Shown here: one piece after another, positions 20,803 to 30,800 of the stretch | How positions within the stretch are numbered: the stretch's first letter is position 1 | Layout: every line of letters starts with the position of its first letter | Assembly: GCF_027244095.1 (NCBI RefSeq) | Contig: NC_069670.1 | Span: 13,969,320-14,033,319 of the forward strand | DNA length: 64,000 nucleotides | DNA from: Hemicordylus capensis | Lineage: Eukaryota; Chordata; Lepidosauria; Squamata; Cordylidae | Reading direction: 5' to 3' | Translations under genes and position numbers: made by a program | Notes under the pieces: model-generated | The model's database searches: none | What the model saw: the letters and a program-made list of their open reading frames with translations, nothing else | Told to the model about the DNA's origin: nothing

Positions 20803-20995
20803 GTAGACCCAGAAAGGGACCTTCCGTCCAGACCCCGACGCTGCCAGGAGTTGATCCGTCCACAGATCTCCTTGTCTGGGGTTCGACACCTCCAAGGAGC
20901 TAGATAATGGACCTGCCAAGCATCTGTGGGCGGGATGCAGGCAGTCTGGCTCAGCAGGTATATCTGCTCAGGATGGAACAGCTGCCTCTCTTTCC
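20803..20995 (-). other. Possible 5' non-coding exon of copy A
   Basis: Non-repeat block about 2.6 kb upstream of the copy A start exon. Its minus strand ends CTACCG with a good donor GTGAGTTTG. This is where a leader exon would be expected, but nothing else ties it to the gene, and no CpG island or TATA is visible here. Confidence 0.22.
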
Positions 20996-21153
20996 TCATC
21001 TTCCTGGGAACCGGACAGCAGATCTTGTAATCTGTGCCAACCTCACCCCGAGAACATGAGGATCCCTGCCCATCTTTGAAAACTCATGAGCAGGGGCCCC
21101 GACATCCAACCCCAGACTTCTGCTCGCCCTAGACTTTCTTCTCAGAATCCAGA

Positions 21154-21435
21154 TTGCAGACACCACTTTACACCCCAAAAGGTTTTCTATCCAAACATGT
21201 AACGATTACACGGCAAACCCAGAGAATCTTGGAAAGACAGAGAATTAAAGTGGGCATGTTTTGTACAGCACCAGTGACACATAAACTGTTAGTCAACTCT
21301 AGATTGTACGATAGGAGATGTGATGTACAAGATTGTGAAATCTGTGGAGGAGGGAACTGGGGACTGAAAGGTGCAATATATAAAATTCCAACGTGCAGTT
21401 GGCACTTCATTCTATCTTGGGGGATCCAGTAGATC
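21154..21435 (+). mobile_element. GIY-YIG retroelement fragment (Penelope-like)
   Basis: The plus frame reads KLLVNSRLYDRRC, CDVQDCEICGGG and GAIYKIPTC, the Cys-rich lead-in and start of a GIY-YIG domain as in Penelope-like elements. It stops before the catalytic end of the domain. The family call is from motif memory only. Confidence 0.45.
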
Positions 21436-21499
21436 ATTGGAAGATAGAGATAAAGAAGATCTGGCCGCTATGGTGGATATTTGGTACATGTTAGATAAA

Positions 21500-22005
21500 A
21501 TATCCCTTTTCTGCTAAATGTGCCTTTTAAGAGAAGGCCCAGCACAGCACCTGTCCAGTGGCTGTTGCTGGTGCCTACCACATTTTTCTTTTTAGAGCCT
21601 GAGCCCTTTGGAGACAGAGAAGCATCTATCCACTCTTTATTTTGGGGAGGAGAGCTGGTCCCGTGGTAGCAAGCGTGACTTGTCCGCTTAGCTAAGCAGG
21701 GTCCACCTTGGTTGCATATGAATGGGAGACTAGAAGTGTGAGTACTGCAAGAGATTCCCCTCAGGTGATGGAGCCGCTCTGGGAAGGATCCAAGTTCCCT
21801 CCCTGGCTTCTCCAAGAAAGGGCTGAGAGAGATTCCTGCCTGCAACCTTGGAGAAGCCGCTGCCAGTCTGTGTAGACAATACTGAGCGAGATAGACCCAT
21901 GGTCTGACTCGGTATATGGCAGTTTCCTATGTTCCTATGTTTCTATGTAAACCACTTTGAGAATTTTGATTGAAAAACGGTATATAAATGTTCACTGTTG
22001 TTGTA
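21500..22005 (+). repeat. CR1/L3-like 3' repeat split by a SINE
   Basis: 21500-21645 and 21945-22005 join to the usual order (CCAGTGGCTGTTGCTGG, GAGCCCTTTGGAGACAG, then TATGTAAACCACTTTGAG). The interruption is a 5S/tRNA SINE. Confidence 0.72.
21646..21944 (+). mobile_element. 5S/tRNA chimeric SINE, full length
   Basis: Complete head, body and tail, inserted in the L3-like repeat. Confidence 0.87.
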
Positions 22006-22195
22006 GTAAGTGTGAATTGGTGGCTTGGTCTCCCATACTCCAAAATATAGCAAATGAAAAAACTGAATTACTTTACTATGCAAGTAAATAATTTATGTTT
22101 TAATATTTATGTGCATTTAAAAAAAAATTTAGGGCCCCTTTATAACATATGCTACAGGCCCCGCACTAGCTTAATCTGGCCCTGGACTGGCAGCT

Positions 22196-22430
22196 ATTAT
22201 TATTATTGTTATTATTACTACATTTATATCCCGCTCATCCTCCAAGGAGCCGTGAGCGGTGTACTACATACTTGAGTTTCTCTTTCACAACAACCCTGTG
22301 AAGTAGGTTAGGCTGAGAGAGAAGTGACTGGCCCAGAGTCACCCAGCTAGTTTTTCTGGCTGAATGGGGATTTGAACTCAGGTCTCCCCGGTCCTAGTCC
22401 AGCACTCTAACCACTACACCACGCTGGCTA
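22196..22430 (-). mobile_element. MIR-like CORE-SINE
   Basis: Reverse copy with (TTA)n tail, ATATCCCGCTC, core GTCACCCAGCTAG and the head GTCCTAGTCCAGCACTCTAA. Confidence 0.86.
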
Positions 22431-22904
22431 GGAGGCATTGTGCACAGAGAATGAAACCCTGGTCATTGCATATGATGATTAAGCATGAAGGCCAGATGGT
22501 GCCTGCTCAAATATCTATTTTGGGGGGTTGAGAGGAACCTACATAGAAGACAAATCAAGGAAGCATTGTTTATAGAGAAACCGAGACCTGACATTAATGC
22601 TCAGGAGGTGTTGGCCGATGCCATAAAGTTTATTAGCCTCCGAGAAGAATCCAGTGATTTCCCTCGGCTCTCACCCACCCGCCCTGCCCATTTTCTCTCC
22701 GTCAGTCCTGGGACTGTGTGATCACGTTGAAGGAATTTAACAGCTGGGGGACGGAGGATGTTTTCATCTGTGCTCATTTGGGAGGCCACAAATGCTGACG
22801 GAAAATCAAACCGAGCTGCAGAAGGCAGCTTCCTGGGGGGTGATGTTCTTGCCTTGCAATGCTCACTTAGTGCTTGGTTCAAGGGGTAATTATGTGTTTG
22901 ATAG
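22431..22904. other. No gene seen
   Basis: Short open frames only; no recognised repeat. Confidence 0.35.
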
Positions 22905-23283
22905 GAGTACATCTATGAAGCCTGGAATTAGAGATTGTGGAATGCGCTCCCTGCTGAGATACGATCCTCCCCATCTCTGGCAATTTTCAAAAAACACCTG
23001 AAAACCCTTCTTTTCACCCAAGCTTTCTCAGCGTCCTAAATTGTGGGGGTTTTAATTTCTGGTTTATTTTAAAATTCAAAACCCGATTTTGGGGTTTTTT
23101 AATCACTGTAATTGTTTAATTGTTGTTTTAAAATGTTTTCAAATTGTTAATTGTTATATTGTTTTTTAAATTTGTCTTAGCTCTTTACTGTTTTAGTGGT
23201 GTGTTTTAATTGTAAACCGCCCTGAGCCATTTTGGAAGGGCGGTATACAAATCAAATCAAATCAAATAAATAAATAAATTAAA
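22905..23283 (+). mobile_element. L2-like LINE 3' end
   Basis: Frame reads FKKHLKTFLFTQAF, the end of the L2/CR1 ORF2, then an AT-rich UTR ending AAACCGCCCTGAGCCATTTT and (AAATA)n. Confidence 0.75.
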
Positions 23284-23829
23284 CCGAAGAACCATTCCCT
23301 CCCTCCTTTCACAGGGGGAAACTGAGGCACGGTTTCAGCCATCGTGGGAGGCTCTTTTTCTTTTCTCACCTGCCTTGTGCTTTGTTCACTCTGTGTAGCC
23401 TTCCTAGAGTTACCAGAAGCTCACCATTCATCCTGGAGGACCCTAGCTGCTGGGTGTGAAACAAGAGGCCCTGTGTTTGTGGCCAATGCAAAAACATCTG
23501 GGGGCGCATCGGAGTTAGGATGCAGCTGCCTTCTTGCCAGCCAGGTTCAGTATCCACAGGTAGACTTCCTCTGTACAGGGAAGTTCCATTTAGCTGGCAG
23601 GACTAATAACTAGAGCAGGTGATATAAATCTGGAAAACGACAACTCGAGCAACTCAGATTAACTACTACCGCTGCTATTTATTTTTTTTAAAAAAAACTT
23701 TCTGAACTTTTAAAAAAAGTTGTTAAAAACTTCCTAAAAGTAAGCAGTGACAAAACATGGACAGTGACACCATACTGAATCTTACTTATTGTGCTGTGAA
23801 AACCGCATAAGGATTTTTTCCCCCTTCAG

Positions 23830-24290
23830 TTGAAAAGCGGTATATATTCATTAATAAAAACAACAAAAGAATATAACAAGAAAAAGAAGGAGGAGGGAGG
23901 AGGACGACTATCGGGCGCCTGCTTTTGCGCAAAGCGCCTGCATTATGATGAGAACGAGACAGGGGCACTTTTCCGTGAGCAGGAAGCTGGGACCCAGATC
24001 GAGGGGCCCTTCGTGGAGCCAACGTGCAGGGCCTCGGCGGAGCGAAGGAAGAGCCGGTTCTCTCCCGGGATGCTCTGGCCCACGGAGGAGGTGCCCACCC
24101 ACAAGCAGAAGCGCTACCGCTGCTGCAATCAGCCTAGTTCTCACAGGGCAGGTTCCCACCCCAATCTCCCGGTCGAGTGTGGCAAGAGGAGCGAGGTGTG
24201 GCCGGGGCCTAGAGGCAAGATTCACGGCAAGCCGGGACAGAACTAGATTCAGACGCTCTGCACCTCTTCCGAGGAGATGCAAACCCACTT
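23830..24290 (+). other. Unassigned GC-rich open block
   Basis: One plus frame stays open for 138 codons and reads ENETGALFREQEAG and EEVPTHKQKRYRCC. I do not recognise it. It lies between copies A and B and could be a decayed retrocopy or chance GC-rich sequence. Confidence 0.2.
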
Positions 24291-24639
24291 AGTGGGGCCC
24301 AGCTCCCGGCTTCCAAAGGGGTGCCTCTCTTAGACTGCAGGTGCTCCAGCAGTCTCTGCTGAGTAGCCCCTTTGCCTCTCTTGGCCTACACCCTGGTTCA
24401 TCCATGGTCCTCGTCTTTGCCTTGAAAGGATGACCCGTTCAACGCTGGTCGGATGGGAGTGTCTCGTTGAGGGATCCACTCCTTTCCCAGTGTTTCCCCT
24501 AGCTGAGGCTTTCCAGCTGCTGACGGACTACACATCCAATCACCCCCTGCTGCTGCAGGGGTGTAGCTGGAAAGCCTCCATTTGGCCACCCCCCACTCCA
24601 GAGGCTGGGCATGGAGTTGATCCTAGGCGGCTGTCTTAT

Positions 24640-25270
24640 ACCGCAGTCCGGGAAATGGGACCGACCTGCCAGTTCTGGATGGGGCGACACTCCCCCAGAA
24701 GGAACAGGTTTGCCATTTGGGAGTACGTCTGGACTCAACTCTCTCTCTGGTACCTCAGGTGGAGGCGGTGGCCAGGAGTGCTTTTTATCAGCTTCGACTG
24801 GTCCACTGACTGCGTCCTTTCCTGGAAGTGGGCGACCTTAAGACAGGGGTGCATGTGCTGGTAACCTCCAGGCTTGACTACCGCAAGGCACTCTACGTGG
24901 GGCTGCCTTTGTATGTCGTCCGGAAGCTGCAATGGGTGCAGAATGCTGCCGCCGGATGGGTCTCGCACTTCTCCATCCCTGTTGGCTTTGAGGAAACAAC
25001 TAAAGACACATCTCCGACTGCAGCCCAGCTTTTTAGTTAGTTGGTGTGTTTTTATGGATATTTTAATCTGATTTTTAATATGGTTCAAGTCTTGGTTTGT
25101 TTTATGCTGTAAACCACCCGCCTAGAGACTTCGGTATTAAATGAATAATAAATCATTAGTTTAATATTTTAATTGTGTCTTTTTAACAATCATGTTTTTA
25201 AATTTTGCTGTCAACCGCCTTGGGATTGTTTTAATGAAAGGCCGTATATAAATTTAACAATAAATAAAAA
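24640..25270 (+). mobile_element. CR1/L2-clade LINE, ORF2 C-terminal fragment and 3'UTR
   Basis: The frame near 24840-24970 reads HVLVTSRLDYRKALYVGLPL and RKLQWVQNAAAGW, the thumb region of CR1/L2 reverse transcriptases. Then come two AT-rich 3' tails. Broken by frame changes and 5' truncated. Confidence 0.8.
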
Positions 25271-25310
25271 AATAAGTCCAGGAGTCAGCCTAGGACCTCA
25301 AGCAAGCAGA

Positions 25311-25449
25311 TGCCCTTCCCCTGATGGCCTCATCTCCTGACCTAAGGGAAACATCTTCCAGTGCTCACATGTAGTCTCCCATTCAATTGTAAACCAAGGC
25401 AGACCCTGCTTAGCAAAGGAAACCATTCATGCTCGCTACCGCAAGACCA
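25311..25449 (-). mobile_element. 5S/tRNA SINE, 5S-head part
   Basis: Reverse AGTCTCCCATTCAATTG and ACCCTGCTTAGCAAAGG, the complement of the 5S-like head. Confidence 0.75.
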
Positions 25450-25581
25450 GCAATCCATTGTTCCTCATCCACACTTACTGGGTTTTAAATGTTTTTTTAA
25501 TGTTGTAAATTATTTCAATTGTTAATTGATTTAATGCTTGGAATGATTTTAATTGTAAACTGCCCAGAGACGCAAGTTTTA

Positions 25582-25877
25582 GGAACATAGGAAGCTGCCA
25601 TTTACTGAGTCAGACCCTTGGTCTATCTAGCTCAGGATTGTCTACACAGACTGGCAGCGGCTTCTCCAAGGTTGCAGGCAGGAGGAGTCTCTCTCGGCCC
25701 TGTTTTGGAGATGCCAGGGAGGGAACCTGGGACCTTAGATGCTCTTCCCAGAGAGGCTCCATCCCCTAAAAGGAATATCTCACAGTGCTCACACTTCTAG
25801 TCTCCCATTCAAATGCAACTGGGGCGGACCCTGCTTAGCTAAGGGGACAAGTCATGCTTGCTACCACCAGACCTGCC
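25582..25877 (-). mobile_element. 5S/tRNA chimeric SINE, full length
   Basis: Reverse copy inserted inside an L2-like tail (25480-25581 and 25878-25935); AGTTTT flanks both ends. Confidence 0.88.
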
Positions 25878-25991
25878 CTCCACTCCAGTTTTGGGCAGTA
25901 TAGAAATATTTTAAATAAATACGAAAATAAGTAAAAAATGTCAAGCCATCTCAGATGTTTCAGGCGGGGGGGGCGTGGAGAAGGGGAAAAC

Positions 25992-25993
<2 letters not shown>

Positions 25994-26044
<51 letters not shown>
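25994..26044. repeat. (GT)n microsatellite
   Basis: About 25 uninterrupted GT units. Confidence 0.95.
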
Positions 26045-26049
<5 letters not shown>

Positions 26050-27112
26050 GAACTTCTTGAAAGAGAGACAGTTAGTGTGTAAGTGGTTACTCTCAATCAG
26101 TGCTACTACCTCTAGCTGAGATGCCGCCTTCCAGTCCTACAGCATGTCTGCATTTCTCTGGCCAAGCTGGGACCAAGCACTGCCTGCACATGCTCAAGAG
26201 CTTTCCCTTTCCCTTTATGGATTTCTCTCCAGCCTGCAGAGGGAGACGGAGAAAGAGAGAGAGAGAGATTGGCAGACAAGGGCGGAGGTATAGCTCAGTT
26301 GCCACACCCCACCTGTCCCAGCAGCCCATGCAGGGGAGTCATTGATCAGAGAGAGAGCGAGCAATCAGAGGAGGCAGGATTCAGAGCCAGCGAACACCAA
26401 GCCAGGGAGATTTCCAGATTACACGCTGCAACCAGTAGCGGCTGGTCAGTAAGGGCAGGAGGGGCAGTGCCCCCCCCCCAGCAAACAAAAACAAGCAAGC
26501 TAATAAAGGATCAGACCTACCAGCAGCCAGGGAAACCTTCTTCCAGTTCCTCCTCCCCTGCCTGTAGCTCCTTGTTTTGGTCTGACTGGCTGGAATGGCT
26601 GCTACTCAAGCGGCTCCAGCCAATCTGGTTCCCAGGGGGCTCCTTCTGGTACTGCCCCCCCCCCCCCGCTAGGAAGAACTAAAACAATGGGCTAAAATGC
26701 ACTTCCTGGTTTTTTAATGTCTATTTTTTCTCTTCTTCCCGGGAGCGGGGGGAGTGCCAGGCGGAAACCAACTTAGCCAACTTCTTTCCCAGGGATCCTT
26801 TCGACCAGGCTTGGTTGTTACCCCCTGGGAACGAATATCCGTTCCATCCCATAATTTAAAATGGCCTCTACCTTAAGGCCTTCTAGCTGACATTTTAAAG
26901 TCCCCAAACCTTCAAATCCCAAAGGCTGACAGTGTGGCAGAGACAGAGGGACGGATCATTTTGGGAATTCGCTAGGCTACCTAATATGACACAGTGTGTC
27001 CGAGTGGGTCCAGAGGAAATTTAAAAAGGGAAATCAGAATTTTCCATGCATATCCGTGCTTGGAGGGAGTCAGCAAAAACCATACCAAGCACAGCGGCTT
27101 TCTGACGACGAC
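26045..27112. other. Spacer without a recognised gene
   Basis: Short low-complexity runs (GA near 26255, C near 26460 and 26656) and a scrap resembling the U1 start at 26409-26432. No coding exon seen. Confidence 0.4.
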
Positions 27113-27335
27113 GACGGAGTGGTATTTATATACCACTCTTCAAACAAAGTTCTCAAAGCGGTTTACATAGAAAAACAAATAATACATACATAAGAGGGCT
27201 CCCTGTCCCCAAAGGGCTCACCATCTAAAAAGAAACATAAGGCAGATACCAGCAACAGCCACTGGAGGGATGCTGTGCTGGGGTCGGATAGGGCCAGTGG
27301 CTCTCCTCCTGCTAAACAGAAGAGAATCGCCACTT
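27113..27335 (-). repeat. CR1/L3-like 3' repeat
   Basis: Reverse copy: CTGTCCCCAAAGGGCTCACC, AGCCACTGGAGGGATGCTGT and GAATCGCCACTTT. Confidence 0.75.
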
Positions 27336-27394
27336 TAAAAGTTGTCTCAGCTAGCAGGGATTTCCCTCCACTGCCAGACCTAGCCCAGAAGGAG

Positions 27395-27484
27395 AACGCA
27401 AGAAGAGCCCTGCTGGATCAGGCCCAAGGCCTATCTAGTCCAGCATCCTGTTTCTCTCAGTGGCCTACCCTATGCCAACAGAGA
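27395..27484 (-). mobile_element. CR1 3' scrap
   Basis: CCCTGCTGGATCAGGCCCAA and TCTAGTCCAGCATCCTG in reverse. Confidence 0.75.
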
Positions 27485-27588
27485 GACCTGAGAGAGCCAC
27501 GTAGACGCCCTCAAAAGTGAATTTTATGTATAGCGTTAGTCAGGAGTAGGCACCATTTCAATAAAGGAGGCATGTTAGTCACGACTAA

Positions 27589-27777
27589 CTCAGCATCTCC
27601 TATCTTGGCGATGCTGCCAAGGAGGGAACATGGAACCTTCTGCTCTTCCCCGAGCAGCTCCATCCCCTGAGGGGAATCTCTTATGGGGCTCACACTTCTA
27701 GTCTCCCCTTCAAATGCAAACCAGGGCGGAGCCTGCTTAGCAAAGGGGACCAGCCATGCTTGCTGTCTCCAGACCAG
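27589..27777 (-). mobile_element. 5S/tRNA SINE, head and body
   Basis: Reverse copy lacking the tail; head complement GCCTGCTTAGCAAAGGGG. Confidence 0.82.
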
Positions 27778-28202
27778 ATTTTGAGGCGAGCAGGACACAC
27801 ACCCCTGCGTGGCTTCGTTATCTTCCATATCCCATCGGCAGCCGGCTTCAAAAAGGCCACCTTCGGCCATCACTCCCCTTAAGGCCGCAGCACGAGGCCT
27901 TTGCAGTTTCCTGCCTCCTTTTTCTTTTTTTACCTCAGCACATTTACAAGCAACGTCATAATTTTCTCTACAGGACCGCCGCCTCACAGAGCAGGCGCAC
28001 TGGAGGAGGATAGCCACTCTCCATCGGTGTGTTCTCTAAATTATTTTCCATCGGTATACAGAACGAGTTTTGTTCTAGGTAGCAGTATCTCAAGGCAGTG
28101 CGTGCGCATGCGCATTCAGAGCGGGGCCTTCCCGATTCATCCGAAGCGGGACCTGAATTAACTGAGTAGACATGAGCACATGCACAGGCACATGTCTTAG
28201 AG

Positions 28203-28341
28203 CAGGCCTGCTCAACTTTGCCCCCCACAAGATGTTTTTGGACTACAACTCCCATAATCTCCAGTCATAGTGGCCAGTAGCCAGGGATTGTGGGAGTTGT
28301 AGGCCAATGTCAGCTGGAGGGCCCAAAGCCGAGCAGGCCCA
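28203..28341. mobile_element. hAT-type MITE with target duplication
   Basis: CAGGCCTGCTCAACTTTGCC start. Flanks TCTTAGAG and CCTTAGAG match in 7 of 8 bases. Confidence 0.85.
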
Positions 28342-28449
28342 CCTTAGAGGCAACACTGCTCTCAATCTCCTTCCTCTTCTCAGCAAGCGGCTACGTTCTC
28401 CCTCAACAAGGCGCAAAACGTGCCGAGAGCGACATGTGAAGCTGGAGGA

Positions 28450-28650
28450 AGTGTTGGATGGACTGGGACTGGAGAGGCCCGAGTTCGAATCAGCCATGAA
28501 ACTCACTGGGTGACTCTGGGCCAGTCAAGTATCTCTCAGCCTAACCTACCTCACAGGGTGGTGGTGAGGGTAAACATAAACCATAGACGCCGCTCTGGGC
28601 TCCTTGGAGGAAGAGCAGGATATCAACATAAAAATAAAGATAAATAAAAT
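28450..28650 (+). mobile_element. MIR-like CORE-SINE
   Basis: GAGTTCGAATC B box, GGGTGACTCTGGGCCAGTC core, GGAGGAAGAGCAGGATAT end. Confidence 0.85.
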
Positions 28651-28828
28651 AAAAACAGAGGACAGCAGCTCCCAGTCTGCCTCCTCAGCAAGCTGCCATT
28701 CTTCTTTGCCGATGGACTACAACTCCCATCTTCCCCAGCCACAACAAAAGTGCGCCCTTGGCCGAAAGAGGCCAGCCACACCACTGCTCTATCCTGCTCA
28801 GCTTGGTGCCCAGCACCTTTGCACTCAG

Positions 28829-29030
28829 TGAGTGTTAGACTCGGACCGGGAACACCCGAGTTCGAATCCCCATCCAACCATGGAACTCACTGGGTGACGC
28901 TGGGCCAGTCATGTCTCTCTCAGCCTAACCTATCGCACAGGGTTGTGGTGAGAATAAAGATAACCATGTCCAACGCTCTGAGCTCCTCGGAGGAAGAGCT
29001 GCATATAAATGTTAAATAAATAAAATAAAC
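28829..29030 (+). mobile_element. MIR-like CORE-SINE
   Basis: GAGTTCGAATCCCC, GGGTGACGCTGGGCCAGTC, TCGCACAGGGTTGTGGTGAG, then an AATAAA-rich tail. Confidence 0.85.
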
Positions 29031-30029
29031 GTTAATTTAAAAATCAATAAAATTAGAGCTGTCAATTCGTTCTTAGGGCTGCAGTGCCCCCTGGTGGACA
29101 AACACCCCACAACCACGTTCCTATATCACTAGTATATCCCTGCAGTGGCATGTTTACACAATTCCTTCTATCTCTCTTTGTGGGATCACACCCAAACCAT
29201 CAGCCACCCCACGCCTCAGGAAGAACAGAGCACTTAATTTGCCATAAACTTATTTGTGTTTCAAGATTTTCTGTCCCAGATTCATTATCCAACCAGGAGC
29301 ACATCAGTTGGGGGGGGGTGTTTGTGGATCTACGGAATCACCCCCCAAAGGGGAATTAATGCACAATTAACTTGTGGGGTTCACTGCCTCAAAACCAATG
29401 GGCCACAGGCTTCACTGGCTTTTTAAAATGATTGAGAGACACATTCACGGAGGGCAGGTTTCTTAACGGAGGCTTGGACCTCCATGTTCAGAGATGGACA
29501 TACCTTTGAAGACCAGGCTGAGGACAACTGGCACTTTTGTGCTCTATTTGTGAGTGCTACGTGGCATCTAGTGCATTGCTGGTGGGAACAGGGATGCCGG
29601 GAAAGATGAAGCATTGGCCTCATCCAGCAGGGCTGGAACCTCCAGGTTCAGAGAGGGGCTACCTCCTTTTGGAAACGGAATGACAGACTTTGGTCTTCCA
29701 ACGAGGCAATTCTGGGGAGCTTTGAAAGCCCTCATCTGGAGGGGAAAGTCCCAGCCACTTTTACTGTGCCCGTGAGATTTCCAGATGGAAAGAGAAAGAA
29801 GGAAAAAAACTCAAGACGCTTCACCTTAGAAAGTACTACTGTGCTCTAGTCTGCAAGGAACATTCGTGACATTGGCTGTCAATTTCTCTCTCTCTCTCTC
29901 TCTCTGCCATCTATGATTTAAACGGTGTTTATTTTTCAAAAAGCATCAGAAAAGTGGCATTCAGAAACGCAGAGCAATCACTACCTGGCCTTGACTAGTT
30001 AGTGGCTTCTGCCAATGAATTCCTAGCTA
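29031..30029. other. No gene seen; (CT)n at 29886-29907
   Basis: Downstream flank of copy B. Only a short CT microsatellite stands out. Confidence 0.4.
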
Positions 30030-30295
30030 GCCAAACGCCATTACTCCTGCTAACTGGGCAAAGAGGCACCTTTTACAAGTGGTGATTCTCTTTCTTGCGC
30101 AGGAGGAGAGCAACTCACCCTCTCCGTCCCCAGCACAGCATCCCTCCAGGGGCTGCCGCTGGTGTCTATCTTATGTAGGTCGTGAGAATCTAAGCAACGT
30201 CTTTGGGGACAGGGAGCCACTTTATTTATTCATTTGTATCTATGTAAAATGCTTTGGGAACTTTTGTTGAAAAGCGGAATATAAATATTTGTCGT
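30030..30295 (+). repeat. CR1/L3-like 3' repeat
   Basis: GCTAACTGGGCAAAGAGGCA, CCCAGCACAGCATCCCTCC, CTTTGGGGACAGGGAGCC and GAAAAGCGGAATATAAAT. Confidence 0.78.
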
Positions 30296-30356
30296 ATTCG
30301 TTTACACGACTCCACGGAAAGTTTCACCCCCTCCGGTCCAGCCGACCACCCATCGC

Positions 30357-30485
30357 AGGGGTAGGCAACGTGTGGTACTCCAGATGTTGCTGAACTACAA
30401 ACCCCATCACCCCCAGCTGTAGTAAACTGCAGCGGGAGTGATGGGAGTTGTAGTTCAGCAAGATCTGGAGAGCCTCACGTCAGAG
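30357..30485. mobile_element. hAT-type MITE
   Basis: CAGGGGTAGGCAACGTGTGG start, palindromic AACTACAAACCCCATCACCC and GTGATGGGAGTTGTAGTT arms. Confidence 0.7.
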
Positions 30486-30694
30486 ATCCGCCATAACTGT
30501 GATTCTTCACCTTTCCAGATGCTTCTTATCTTGTCCCAGCAATGGTGCGGCATCCGTAGCGTTTAAGCAGAGGCACGGTGTGGGGCAGAAGTGCCCCCCA
30601 CGCCTCTATGGTAGGGAGCTCTCTTTATAGTGGGGGGCTCTCCCCATGCTTTCTCTGTCGGACAGCCATCTCCCTCCGAGTAGGTCCTTCAGCA

Positions 30695-30800
30695 TCACGG
30701 ACGCCTCCACAGATAAGTCTGGATGGAATAGGGCGGAATCGTATCCTCAATGTAGCCCGCCGAGTCGTCTTCGATACCGATGCTTACGTCCCAGATAAAG
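30695..30800 (-). CDS. GBA1: Copy B exon 11 (C-terminus)
   Basis: Encodes [20 protein letters not shown] and [11 protein letters not shown], then TGA, ending at the human position. The acceptor has a strong pyrimidine tract (TCTCCTTCTCCTTCAG). Confidence 0.91.
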
